Shown here one piece after another: positions 1 through 10,983 of a DNA stretch of 64,000 nucleotides. The notes under the pieces are model-generated. The model was given only the letters and a program-made list of their open reading frames with translations, did not search any database and was not told the origin of the DNA. Position numbers and translations under genes: made by a program. Each line of letters starts with the position of its first letter. Position 1 is the stretch's first letter. Source of the stretch: Larix kaempferi. Taxonomy: Eukaryota; Streptophyta; Pinopsida; Pinales; Pinaceae. The stretch covers positions 8,527,501 to 8,591,500 of the forward strand of contig BSBM01000151.1 in assembly GCA_027924585.1 (NCBI GenBank). Direction: 5' to 3'.

Positions 1-191
1 CCAAATTTCAACAAATAGTCCTCAAATGTTGCCTTGTTTTGAGCCAGCTAGGAGCTCTACATTAGAAGAGCAAGGAGGGAGAGATAATCAACAGATAGAG
101 GAAAGTTATACCAACTTTTCAAAGCTTATTACAGATCAAATCCAGTCCAATAAAAAAGGAAACCCTTCACCTATTGTATGACATCCCATAT

Positions 192-577
192 TCAATGCAT
201 ATAAGAGCAATGAATAAGTGGGTGAGATATTGTTTCATTGTTGAATCTGCAAAGAGGACATCTCCCAGGTCCTTCATAAAAAAATTTGTTGAGGAAGTCC
301 CAAACATGTATTTTGTTTGATAGTGCTAACCATGAAATTTTTTTTATCTTTAGCGAGCAATTGAGCCTCCATATCTCATATTGCCACCACAAAGGTTTAG
401 GGATGTCCACTTCATCTCTCGTCGCTTTGTATCCTAGGTTTGGAAGTGTACTTACCACCAACTGGAATCCTACACCAAATAATCTCATCATCTATGTCAA
501 TTGGTCTGATATGGTTATTCTATAAAGTATTGATATATTTCTCCCACATAACCTTATCCTCTTGAACGAATCCCAAA
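192..577 (-). pseudogene. LINE ORF2 C-terminal fragment, zinc-binding RT domain
   Basis: Translation of the minus strand gives an aspartate/tryptophan-rich start (DEIIW), a GKYTSK segment, then IWRLN, WLALSNK and a terminal CPLC...H..HC arrangement. This is the pattern of the zinc-binding domain that follows reverse transcriptase in plant LINEs (zf-RVT family). It continues the LINE ORF2 found at 8.2-10.9 kb, the two parts being separated by Copia A. A stop lies near 525 and the reading frame is not intact. The fragment has no independent function. Confidence 0.75.
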
Positions 578-582
578 GGATC

Positions 583-968
583 TGTTAGGATATTTAGACA
601 CTTAGGAGTTAGTTAAGATCAACTTGTGTAATATATCCGTTAGGGAAAGTGTGTTTCTTTAGTATGCATTTGTAAATACTTAATCTGACGGTCATGATAT
701 GTTCCCGACATAGAGTGATCCGACGGCTCAACTTCTGTTAGATCATACCTAACCTTGATCCGTGGCTTAACACCCGATTGGTCCATGATTTCTATTTAAA
801 GAGCATGGAGGGTCATTGTTTAGTTGATCGATTATGAGAAGCTCATTTGTAACTTTCTTTCTTTGCATAATAAATTGTCCCATAGAAGCTATTTGGCCAG
901 GGCCATGGAGTGTTTCCCTCAAGAGGGTTTAAACCACGTCAAAACATCGGTGTGTTGATCTATGATTT
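583..968 (+). repeat. 5' LTR of Copia A, truncated at its 3' end
   Basis: Starts TGTTAGGATATTTAGACAC and matches the 3' LTR at 7524 with roughly a dozen substitutions by eye. It contains a TATA-like TATTTAAA at 793-800. Similarity stops near 968; the last 61 bases of the 3' LTR (7921-7981) have no counterpart here, and only part of a primer-binding site (ATCAG) follows. Confidence 0.88.
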
Positions 969-1108
969 CATCAGATCTGAAGGTATAATGTTACAGTGAC
1001 GTTTTTTTTATTTTTTATTTTTATTTTCTATTTTAAAATAAAAAATCTCATATTTTATCAGTTTTTACTATTATTTTTTTTGGTTTCGGATTGTTGCTTT
1101 CCTTGTCT

Positions 1109-1256
1109 GCGTATGCTCTTTGCTGTGCACCTTGAGTGATCTCGGCAAATCAAAAACAGAAAGGGAAATGTTTTTCTCGGTTGCGTATGCTCTTTGTCGT
1201 GCACCTTGCGCGATCTTGGCAAATCAGAAATAGAGAGAAAACGTAGACTTTCCGGG
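1109..1256 (+). repeat. 74-bp tandem duplication in Copia A leader
   Basis: Two diverged copies about 74 bases apart, each starting GCGTATGCTCTTTG and containing GTGCACCTTG and GGCAAATCA. They lie in the untranslated leader between the 5' LTR and gag. Confidence 0.75.
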
Positions 1257-1404
1257 CAAGGTAACGAGATCTAAGTCCACAAGTGTGGAAAAGTTTTTTT
1301 TTGTTTTGGTTTGTGGTGTGATTTGCAGGAAAAAAGGCAAGCACGGAAACCGAGCAAGAAGAGTAAAAAAAAAACCTCCTTCCTCATTCCCATATTTTAC
1401 GTAC

Positions 1405-1475
1405 CTTTTAATCTAGCTCAGTTGGTTCAAAGTTGCTTTATTCCTTAATAGTTCTTGAGTTCAAGTCTTAGGAAG
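1405..1475 (+). repeat. tRNA-like (SINE-head) segment in Copia A leader
   Basis: Contains TAGCTCAGTTGG at 1414-1425, a good Pol III A box, and GTTCAAGTC at 1459-1467, a good B box. The spacing of about 45 bases is right for a tRNA-derived promoter. No cloverleaf is obvious, so this looks like the head of a tRNA-derived SINE or a tRNA relic inside the element, not a tRNA gene. Target duplications were not identified. Confidence 0.4.
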
Positions 1476-1489
1476 TTACTTTTAAAAGG

Positions 1490-1700
1490 CAAAGTGCATG
1501 CAATTTCTATTTTCAAGTTACTTTATTGTAAAAGTGCATCTCACTTAAATAATAAAAGATAAAATAAAAAGTGAGTCACTTAAGTTCTTTTTTATTGTTG
1601 CACTATTTAAAAGTAATATCATTGTAAAAGTGAACACTTATTTTACAAAAGTGATTCACTTAAAGCAACTTTCTTGTAAAGTGATTGTCAAAAGGTTCAT
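1490..1700. repeat. AT-rich imperfect repeats with AAGTGA/TCACTT
   Basis: Repeated and inverted short motifs (AAAGTGA, TCACTTAA) recur about every 30-50 bases in the leader of Copia A, downstream of the tRNA-like segment. I see no coding content. Confidence 0.4.
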
Positions 1701-1906
1701 CTTGGGAAGGGGGGGTTCTTTTTTTTAGCTGGACATTCTCTATCTGCCACGTCACTATTTGGGACATCTTCAACATTTTCTTTGTTCAAGCATAACTTCA
1801 TCATCCGAAGTCATTTTTCAGTGCCATTTTTTTTAAACTGCCTATTTTTTCGAGCTCTTCGCATTCAGACTATTGGTTTCTGTTTTTATAGCCATTAATT
1901 TATAGT

Positions 1907-2731
1907 ATGGCCGCCCCTTGTGATATTCTACTTACTAGTTCCAACTATTTCTCATGGAAATCTCATATGGAGGATGTTCTACGAAGTAGGGGACTTTTCA
2001 GAATTACCTCAGGGAAAGAAACAAAATCCATTGATGATGACAAGAAAATAAAATGGGAAAACAGATGTGACGAAGCTCGTGGATTGATTAGGATGTCAAT
2101 ATCTACTGATTTGCGATTCCAAATATCTGGAATTGATGAACCTGATGCTGCTTGGGACAAGTTGGAATCTGTGTTTGGTAAACACAATGAAATTCGAGGT
2201 CACCAACTCGAAAATGAGTTGATTTATTTAAATCCAAGTGATTTTCCATGCATTCAAGATTATTTATCTAAGTACAAAACTCTTAAACTCTTATGTGCAG
2301 AATGTAAGATTAAAAGGGAAGACAAACAATGCATTTATCATATTCTTTCCAAGCTTGGACCTGCATATTGTGTTTTTGTATCTACATTTTACTCCATGAA
2401 AGAATTCTTGAATGCAGCTAGCAATCAAGAGCCTAGTCTTGAATCATTTTGTGATTCCTTGATTAGAGAGCAAGATAAGCTCATCCATCTTGGAATAATT
2501 AACAATGCAGATACATCTGGGAAAGCCTTATTATCCCAACAGAAATAAAAGTCTAAGCCTCCCAAGAAACAAAATTTTCGCAATAATAAGTCAAACAAGG
2601 GTCCCAAACCCTCTCAATCATCTCCTTCTTTAAAAAATGACAAAGGATCCAAGCCAAAAGGCAAGAAGACTGAGCGTCATTGCAACTATTGTAGGAAATA
2701 TAATCATAATGAATCTAAGTGTTTCAAGAAG
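1907..2731 (+). pseudogene. Copia A gag, nucleocapsid-type polyprotein
   Basis: The structural part of the polyprotein, which would form the cytoplasmic virus-like particle. The N-terminal part has the usual Copia gag features: NYFSWKSHMEDVLRS, then WEN..DEARGLIRMSI and a C-terminal basic stretch. A CCHC zinc knuckle (CNYC...HNESKC) follows at about 2680-2722. The ATG at 1907 starts MAAPCDILL and is the natural start because the leader upstream has stops. A TAA at 2546-2548 cuts the frame just before the basic/zinc-knuckle part; translation downstream stays in the same frame and joins pol without a shift. The protein as encoded would lack the knuckle. Confidence 0.85.
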
Positions 2732-4009
2732 ATGAAAGCCTTGGAAGCAGCAATGAAGAAACACCACATCATCCTAGATTCACCTTCAGAATCTACCTCT
2801 CATGGACATGCACTTTGTGCTTCTGGTTATTCTTATAATGCATCTTCTTCTTCTCCTTCAAATGAATGGCTCATTGATTCTGGAGCATCTTATCATATGG
2901 CTAAGGATCAAGCCATATTTTCTATTATGCATGAATGTAACACCAAACAAATATTTGTTGGTGATGATAGATCTCTAAGTGTTGTAGGAGCTGGAACAGT
3001 TCCGGTAGATAATGGTCATTTCAGTGATGTACTATGTGTTCCACGAATTTTCTGCAATTTGTTATCAGTTTATCAAATCACTCATTTTGGTGAAGGTAAA
3101 ACTGTGACCTTTACACCTCACCAAGTTGTAATCAAGGATTTTAAAGATCCTCAACAGGTCCTAGCTACCGGAATTGTTGGTGATATTACCAGGTTGTACA
3201 AATTTAACAACTTTGGGTCATCACCTTTTCCTTCAGTTTTTGTTGCTCATAGTGATAACTTGAGCAAACTTTGGCATGAGCGATTTGGTCACTTAAATTA
3301 TCGCTCATTGCAACAACTATGTAAAGACAATATGGTGACATGTCTTCCGATGGTATCTTGCAGGTATGGTGTTTGTTTCGGTTGTGTACTCGGAAAACAT
3401 CACCGGGACAGTTTTGACAAACGTGCCTCTTGGCACGCCTCGGTTCCCTTGGAGCTTGTGCATAGTGACTTGTGTGGTCCTCTTCCATCTGCTTCCTTTT
3501 CTGGTTTCAAATATTTCTTAACTTTCATTGATGATTACACCAAACGCACTTGGGTTTATTTCCTAAAACTTAAGAGCGAAGTATTTAACATGTTCTTGGC
3601 CTACAAGGCCCTTGTTGAAAAACAATCTGGTCATCAAATCATTAAGTTAAGATCTGACAATGGAGGAGAATATGTTAACAAAAAGTTCACTACTTTCTGC
3701 ACTGAACAAGGAATCCAACAACAACACACTGTTCCATATACACCACAACAAAATGGTGTAGCTGAGCGGAAGAATCGCACTTTAAAAGAAATGGCTAATT
3801 GTATGATCCAATCTAAGGGACTAAGTCTTCAATTTTGGGCTGAAGCCATTAATTGTGCAAATTACATAGTTAATCGCACCCCCACTAAAGCATTACAAGG
3901 TATCACACCGGAAGAAGCATGGAGTAAAACTAAACCTGATGTAAGTCACTTCCGTGTGTTTGGTAGTGAAGCGTGGGCTGACATTCCGGATGAAAAACGG
4001 AAAGCATTG
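2732..4009 (+). pseudogene. Copia A pol part 1: protease and integrase
   Basis: Continues the gag frame. The aspartic protease active site appears as WLIDSGASYHM near residue 50 of this segment. The GAG pre-integrase zinc region follows (LWHERFGHLNYRSL, then a CFGC pair). The integrase core follows with FIDDYTKRTWVYF, DNGGEY and PQQNGVAERKNRTL, giving the D, D and E catalytic positions. Integrase placed before reverse transcriptase is the Copia hallmark. A TAG at 4010-4012 stands where relatives usually carry Gln (RKAL-Q-PKSEKC), consistent with CAG to TAG. The domain is otherwise complete, so this is a recently silenced copy. Confidence 0.88.
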
Positions 4010-4012
4010 TAG

Positions 4013-5191
4013 CCTAAAAGTGAAAAGTGCATATTTGTTGGATATTCTGAAGATGTAAAAGGTTATAGACTTCTTCAACCACATTCTCATGATATAATCA
4101 TTAGCAGAGATGTTAAATTTGATGAAAATCTCTTGGCCTGTGAGCCTAACTCGGTGATTGTGCCATCTTTGGCTTGCGAGCTTGATTCGGCGTTTGTGCC
4201 TTCTTCTTCTTCTTCCAACTTCCTTGACAGGTTTCCAACTCCAGTTTCTGATGATGACAGTGAGGATGAAAATCCACCTCCGCCTGCTCATGTTCCTCCA
4301 GTTGCACCAGCACAAGTGCTTCCTCGATGGGTCCATTCAACATGTGAAGCGGTTGGTGATCTTGCCGGTGATCCTCGAGATCAACGTCGAACACATTCTC
4401 AGTTTCAGCGAGCCTCTTCTCTTTTGGATCAAGTTTCTGAGAATCATGATCCAGAACCCTTTGCAGAAGCTTCAGGAAATCCAGATTGGGATGCAGCTAT
4501 GGATGAAGAATATCATTCCTTAATGGTAAACGATACTTGGGATCTTGTACCTCTTCCAAAAGGAAGAAAACTTGTCAGATGTAAATGGGTCTACAGAACT
4601 AAGTATGCATCAGATGGAAGTGTTGAAAGACTTAAGACAAGGTTAGTTGCCAAAGTTTTTTCCCAAGTTGAAGGGATTGACTACAATGAAACCTTTGCTC
4701 CTGTCGCAAAAATGAACTCCATCCGCCTTGTTCTTTCCCTTGCAGCCTTACACAACTGGGAAGTCCATCAAATGGATGTGAAGTCTGCCTTCTTACATGG
4801 TGATTTACAAGAGGAAATTTACATGGAACAACCTCCTGGATATGTTCAGAATAACTCTAGACTTGTCTGCCGCCTTAAAAAATCCTTATATGGCCTTAAG
4901 CAAGCTGCTAGAGCTTGGTATGCCAAAATGGATAACTTTCTTCTTGACACTGGTTTTTCTAGATGCCATTCTGACCCCAATGTCTATACCAAGAAAGTAG
5001 GAAACCATCTCATCATACTTGTTCTATATGTTGATGACCTTATTCTTACTGGTAGTGACCCTAAGCTTATAACCCATGTGAAATCCAGTCTTAAACAAAA
5101 TTTTGAAATGTCAGACTTAGGTCATTTGCATTATTTTCTTGGTCTCCAAGTCCTGCAAACCAAAGAAGGAATCTTTCTTTCTCAGTCTAAG
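4013..5191 (+). pseudogene. Copia A pol part 2: reverse transcriptase, split by a solo LTR
   Basis: Begins with the integrase C-terminus (PKSEKCIFVGYSED), passes a variable proline-rich linker, and then the reverse transcriptase domain: WVYRTKYASDGSVERLK, MDVKSAFLHGDL, KSLYGLKQAARAWY and the catalytic YVDDLILTGS at about 5025-5055. All polymerase motifs look intact. The frame breaks exactly after SQSK at 5191, where a 1,450-bp TG...CA insert begins; the matching continuation starts at 6647. Codons in a track running past 5192 belong to the insert and are not part of the enzyme. Confidence 0.88.
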
Positions 5192-6641
5192 TGTTGGCTG
5201 CTTTTTGGACAGACCCGGGTTTTAATGAGGCGCAACAACAAAAACTCCTTGGCGCACTGGCCCTCTCGGCAACGAGCTGCGCAGCAACTCGAGGTCTCAC
5301 CCGAAGTGGCTATGGGGGGGCTAAGGAATCAGGCTTCCTTAACCTAGGCGACGCAGAGACTGCAATCTTCTCCCTTTCTCTTCCTCGAGGATTCCTCAAA
5401 GCGGAGCGTCTTACTCTTCCGCAGACCTCTCAGTGCAACAGCGCTGAAGCTCGCACTTACCAGCCTAGCTGCGCGGTATCTCCGCTCCTGCGCACGAGGC
5501 AATTACCCTCTACGTCGATACTCTATGTATCGTTTCTGCTTGCGCGCCCAACGCAGTGACGCATTCCCTAAGCGCTGCAGCGATAGGGCTTCTACCGACT
5601 CCTTCGATAGTGCGCGAATATAGCTTCTAAGGGAGCTTCAAGGACTTGCTTTACATACTCATTCATAAAGACAACGAAAGATTCACGTAAACATAGATAG
5701 TAAACATAAACATGCATTCACACAACACATTGTCATAACATGAGAACTATGAGGTTCGCCTTCAATGGGGAAATCACATTCACTGGAACTGTTATCTTAT
5801 ATTATCTCAAAATGGGATTTACACAATACGCTGCGCACACAGCTGCAACCTTAGATCTTTCCAGGAAACTCCACGCACACAGCTGGGAGCCCTTCTCTAG
5901 ATCTAGTCTCTTCCTCTACAGAGATTACAATGGTTCAGATGTCGACTCAGACTGTCTGCAACTCAGTGACTAGCTCCACAGCTATCACTCCTCTTAACAT
6001 CTAACCTTCTTCTGTCTAAAACATCTAATGGCTAGCTAACTAACTAGCTAACATATCTCAAACAGCTAACCTTCTTCCTTTACAATTACACACATATATA
6101 GGTGGCCCTGAGGGTCGCACCTTTACAAAACTGTGGGCCTTTCCCAGCAGTAATCCCCAAAAACCCTAACCGCGGACATGGCTAGGTGTACTGTAGGCGC
6201 CGCTTGCAGTCACGTCGCCGCTTCCTGCAGGTTCCGTGACTTCCGGAGCATATTGCGGGTATGGGCGCCGCTTCATCATTCACTGCTCCTTGTCCTTCGC
6301 CTTCAATGCTTGGGTCCGTTGCTCCTCCTTGATCAGAGCAACCATAACTTCTGTACTTAGCCTTAATGAGGGTAGCTGAGCCCTCTACTCCGTCGCTTCA
6401 TTTATTGTGGCAGCTGAGCTTTCTACTCGGCCACATTCATTCTCCTTTGACGTGTGCGCGCGAGCTCCGCGATTTCCGGCCCGTAATCTGCGCTGAGCTC
6501 GTCCATCTGGCACCGTACTGCGCACCTGTTCACTTTTGCCCAAAATTGGTGCTTACTCAAAATTAACACTTTCCCTTCAACACTTAGTTCTTTTTCCTCA
6601 AAATTCGCAGCTTTGCCATAGCTGCGGCCTAGGATCCAACA
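5192..6641. mobile_element. Solo LTR, 1,450 bp, inserted in Copia A reverse transcriptase
   Basis: Ends are TGTTGGCTGC and GGATCCAACA, a TG...CA pair with inverted TGTTGG/CCAACA tips. It is flanked by a perfect 5-bp target duplication CTAAG (5187-5191 and 6642-6646). Removing it with one CTAAG restores the downstream Copia frame. No gag, pol, primer-binding site or internal repeat is visible, so it is best read as a solo LTR left by LTR-LTR recombination. A TATA-like run lies near 6092. Small ORFs here are not credible genes. It is younger than Copia A. Confidence 0.85.
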
Positions 6642-6646
6642 CTAAG

Positions 6647-7441
6647 TATGCTTGTGACCTTCTTCGTCGCTTTCACATGGAATATTGTACACCAGCCCCT
6701 TCTCCCTTCCAGTCTGGAGTCAAACTTTCTGCCACTTGTACTTCACCTGAAGTTGATGCCACCTTGTATCGTCAGCTTGTTGGTAGTCTCTTATACTTGA
6801 CTCATTCCCGTCCTGACCTTTCCTTTGTCGTTGTTCGTGTTGCCCGTTATATGCAGACACCTCATGAAAGTCACTGGAAAGCAGCTAAAAGAATACTTCG
6901 ATATATTCGAGGTACAATTCAGTTTGGGATTCATTACAATACAGGGGGGGAAACTTTGTTGGTTGGTTTCACTGATTCAGATTGGGCCGACGATCCTGAT
7001 GATTGAAAGTCTATTGCAGGTTATGTTTTCAGTCTGGGATCTGGACCTATTACTTGGGCTTGTAAGAAACAACAAGCTCTTGCTCTTTCTTCAGCAGAGG
7101 CAGAATATCGAGCCGTAGTTAATGCCAGTCAGGAAGCTTTATGGCTTCGACAGATCCTTTCAGAGTTTGGATTCGAATAGCAGCAGCCTACTCCACTTTG
7201 GTGCGACAATCAAAGTGCCATCAAGCTTGCCAAATATCCAGTTCTACATCAACGCAGCAAACACATTGAGCAACATATGCACTTCATCAGAAATCTTGTT
7301 CATGATCATGCTCTTGAAGTGCTCTTTTGTCCTACAGATGATCAAGTTTCAGACATCTTCACCAAGTCTCTTACAGAAGCGAAGTTTTCTAAACTTCGAT
7401 CTATGTTAGGAGTTCAGGAACTTGTCATTAAGGGGGGATAG
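6647..7441 (+). pseudogene. Copia A pol part 3: reverse transcriptase end and RNase H
   Basis: Resumes the polyprotein right after the target duplication (KYACDLL). It shows YRQLVGSLLYLTHSRPDLSF, HWKAAKRILRYIRGT and FTDSDWADD, then the RNase H core SLGSGPITWACKKQQALALS, SSAEAEYRAV and LWCDNQSAIKLA. It ends at a TAG at 7439-7441 beside a polypurine run. TGA at 7004-7006 and TAG at 7178-7180 break the frame; in relatives these sites are usually Arg (CGA) and Gln (CAG), so both fit C-to-T changes. RNase H would not be made from this copy. Confidence 0.85.
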
Positions 7442-7509
7442 GCTCTAATGCCTCCTTCCTTCTCCTAATAGTGTCACTTTTGTAAATCCTTCAATCCTAT
7501 CCCAAGTTG

Positions 7510-7523
7510 TTCTTAAGGGGGGA
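7510..7523 (+). promoter_or_regulatory. Polypurine tract of Copia A
   Basis: TTCTTAAGGGGGGA directly precedes the TG of the 3' LTR, the expected primer site for plus-strand DNA synthesis. A near-identical run TTAAGGGGGGATA lies 80 bases upstream at 7428-7440, at the end of the RNase H frame. Confidence 0.75.
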
Positions 7524-7981
7524 TGTTAGGATATTTAGACACTTTGGAGTTAGTTAAGATCAACTTGTGTAATATATCCGTTAGGGAAAGTGTGTTTCTT
7601 TAGTATGCATTAGTATGCATTTGTAAATACTTAATCCGATGGTCATGATATGTTCCCGACATAGAGTGATATGACGGCTCAACTTCTCTTAGATCATACC
7701 TAACCTTGATCCGTGGCTTAACACCCGATTGGTCCATGATCTCTATTTAAAGAGCATGGAGGGTCATTGTTTACTTGATCGATTATGAGAAGCTCATTTG
7801 TAACTTTCTTTCTTTGCATAATAAATTGTCTCGTAGAAGCTATTTGGCCAACGCCGTGGAGTGTTTCCCTCAAGAGGGTTTAAACCACGTCAAAACATCG
7901 GTGTGTTGATCTGTGATCTACTTGTGTGAAGTGGTTGCTCTTGGTGTTCGGTCCTTTGGTAGTACCCTGTGTACCCGAACA
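7524..7981 (+). repeat. 3' LTR of Copia A, full length
   Basis: 458 bp from TGTTAGG to CGAACA, followed by the target duplication GGATC. It has a TATA-like TATTTAAA near 7743 and an 11-base duplication (TAGTATGCATT twice, about 7601-7622) absent from the 5' copy. It is the complete reference for this LTR family within the window. Confidence 0.9.
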
Positions 7982-8210
7982 GGATCAACTTGATACCAAA
8001 CTTGTCTGTGTCTATTAGTGTTCAATAAATCATTAAAATGAGAAAGAAATAATACCCCTAATCCTCCAGAGAATCAACCATATAATCAGGTAAGACATGT
8101 CCATCCAAGCTACCAACCCATGGATCAATGCCAAGTTTGACTTTTCTGCCATCACCTATTCTCTAATGTAACCAGTTAGCAATAAGGTCAAAAGCTTCAA
8201 GGGTAGCTTT

Positions 8211-10883
8211 CTACATTCTAGAAACATTTTTGTAGTTTTTAATCCTAGTTCTGAACCACTCTTTAATGGAAAGTGGAGAGATGAACTTATGATAAGCCAC
8301 TTGATTCCACAAGGAATTTTCTTTTAGAATCCTCCACACACTCTCTACAAAGACAAATCTTGCAAAATAAAGAGGGTGCTTCAACCCCCAACCTCTAGAT
8401 TCCTTAGGCATAGTAAGTCTTTCCCATGCAACCCAATGGAAATGCTTGTTCACCATGTGTCCATTCCATATAAAGTTAAAACATATATTCTTTATTTTAT
8501 CCAAAATGTCAATGGGGACATGTGATAAAGTCACCCAATAGACAGGGATGGCTTTGAGGATGGATTTTATAAGAATCAGTCTAGCTCCTTTTGACAACTA
8601 GATATTACACCACAAATGATTTCTCTTCTCAACTTTACTGATGAACCGAGTCCAATCCTTTTTTGGGTAGTCATTGGGCTTAAAGTAAATCATAGATATT
8701 TGATACCCTACTCTACATTCACCTCAATGTAATTGAACTATGATCTAATCCATTGTTATGAATCTTGATTTAAATTCATAAAGGAGACTGAAGACTTCAC
8801 TTCATTAATAGTCATAATTGTAGCTTTAGTGAAAGTATCCAGAAGAGCTTTTAGGTTTGATGCATCTCATCTAGATCCATCAGTGAAGATCAAGATATCA
8901 TCTGCAAATAGTAGGATGCGAAATTATAATGTTACCAACCACCTTTAGACCTTTAAAATAACCATTTGCCTTTGCAATTTGGAAATACCTATTCAATCCT
9001 TCAACAATCAAGATAACTAGAAGAGGAAATCAAGGAAAACCCTGTCTTAGCTCTTTGGCAAGTCTAAAGAAGGCTAAAAAAACATCATTAATCAATATAG
9101 CATAAGAAATAGACTGTACACAAGACATCATCCAATTAACAGTTGGTAGTTGAAAACTAATTTGAAGTAAAACCAGACGAAGGTATGTCCAATTTACCTG
9201 GTCGTAGGCTCTCCCGAGATCAACCTTTATAATAGTAGCCGGTATATTTCGAACTTTAGCTTAATGAAGCACCTCCTGGGCTATACCAACAACATCATGA
9301 ATTTTCCTCCCCTCCATAAAGGAAAATTGTTCCTTAGAAACCTCTTTTGATAGAATACCTTTGATTCTCTTGGCAATAACTTTTGTTGTTAACTTGTAGA
9401 TACAATTGCATAGTGAAATTGGTCTATAATATTCAAAGGTAGTCCCCATGTATTTTTTAGGAATCAATGCTATTAATGTAGAGTTAAGCAAAGCCAAGAT
9501 CCTACCCTTGACCCTAGATTCTTCAATAAAAGCTAGTAAGCCATTCTCAAATAGCTCCATAAAGCCTTAAAAAAACTCCATTGGCCACCCATAGGGCCCA
9601 AGGCTTATATCATCCTGCATAGTACTAATACCCTCCTTAAGTTCATCCATAGTGACTGGAAGTTGAAGTGTCTAATTTTTCTCCTCAGTAACCAAGTTAG
9701 GGATGGCAGCAGAAAGACTCATCATCTGAAGCATAGAGATCCCTTGATCTTCTTTATAGACATTTTTTAAATGCTTTACTCCCAAATTAGCCATATCATG
9801 AATCCAACATAATCATTTCCATCCTCATCTTGCAGTTGTCGATTTGAATTTGTATTTTTATGATGTTGTATGTAATTGTGAAAATATTTTGTATTGTTGT
9901 CATCTTGTTGAAACCAGATAGCTTTGCTTTGCAGCTTGGCTAAAGACTCCTCATCCAATAATAGATGTCTTCTCTTCTTGTCCAAAAGAATAATCTCATA
10001 TCTTTGATCAACAGAAACATATCCCTCAGGGAATCTGTTGTGAAAATCTTCAAGTTCTGCTTCTATATTTTTTAGTTCTAGACTTTGTTCTAATCTCTTC
10101 TGAGATATCTGAGGGACAGCTAGAGATTTTATCTACTTTAGTTTATTGTTGAATTGAATGGTTGTAGAGGCTGGGATATCAACATCAAATGGAAGCCAGG
10201 CCTTATTGATCATTTCTAAATTTTTTATATCTTTTAACCATCTTACATCAAATTTAAATGGATTGGGTGGTTTTCTCATCCTCTATTTGAGTTCAAAAAA
10301 GATGGGATGGTGATCCGAATTGCCACCCACACCAACCCATTGACGAATATGAGATGCATATCGTAGTGTTCCTACATTGATGATGAATCTGTCAAGTCTT
10401 TTAGCGATGTAGGCCTCACCCATTCTCATATTTCTCCAAGTGAGCTTTAGATGCACAGGAGGAATATCCAATAGAGAACATTCGGTTAATTTTCTGCTAA
10501 AGTACTCTGCTATTGGGTCTCTCTGTGCCAATTGACCCCAAATTTGTTCCTCCCCGAGGGTGAAATTTAAATCACCACCCAATATCAGTTTGTCCACTGA
10601 TAAGAAACTGGCTCTAAAAAGTCTATCCCAATATTCCATTGTATGTTTATATGGCCCATAAACATTTATAAAAGAGTATGCCATGCCAATATCTCTAGAA
10701 AATAAAACTACTCCCAAACCTGTAGTAAATCCCCAACTGTTAGCGCATAGGAATTCATTAGTAATCCATCCAATAATTAAACCACCGGACTGGCCAACAA
10801 CATCAACACACACAAAATCCTATCCAATAAGAAGTGTTTTGAGGTTCTCTATAATCATATATCCAATAGCTAATGTTTCTTAA
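8211..10883 (-). pseudogene. LINE ORF2: endonuclease and reverse transcriptase, decayed
   Basis: Read on the minus strand. The AP endonuclease part (10813-10283) shows SGGLIIGW, FINVYGP, LILGGDLNFT, RLDRFI and the terminal SDHHPI, the catalytic Asp/His motif. The start of the endonuclease (the usual WNxRG region) is not seen; only ETLAI-like residues near 10870 remain. Reverse transcriptase follows: PISLCNCIYKL and EQFSFMEGRKIHDVV (9560-9261), a region with a FADDILIF catalytic motif near 8908-8885, and the C-terminal SKGARLILIKSILKAIPVYW (8597-8211). Multiple stops and shifts between these blocks show it is not functional. Downstream it continues at 577. Confidence 0.85.
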
Positions 10884-10983
10884 AGCATAATAACCTCATG
10901 TCTATATACACAGATTAACCTTTTCAAGGAATTTTTTTTTTAGGGAAACCCTAACCCTCTACAATTGAGGGAGAGAGATAACA

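Larger units (their letters stand above)
583..7981 (+). mobile_element. Copia A, near-complete LTR retrotransposon inside the LINE
   Basis: A Ty1/copia element bounded by TG...CA ends and a perfect 5-bp target duplication GGATC (578-582 and 7982-7986). It interrupts LINE ORF2. The order is 5' LTR, leader, gag, protease, integrase, reverse transcriptase, RNase H, polypurine tract, 3' LTR. Integrase before reverse transcriptase defines Copia rather than Gypsy. A 1,450-bp solo LTR sits inside the reverse transcriptase region. If that insert is ignored, gag-pol is one frame from 1907 to 7441, broken by stops at 2546, 4010, 7004 and 7178 and with no frameshift that I can see. Confidence 0.93.

Noticed and set aside
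4146-4394. Minus-strand and alternative-frame ORFs across the Copia A linker
   Set aside because: Shadows of the gag-pol frame, which has clear domains on the plus strand.
5192-5559. ORFs at the 3' end of the Copia A reverse transcriptase (to 5347 and 5559)
   Set aside because: They run into the solo LTR. The Copia frame resumes at 6647, so these codons are not coding.
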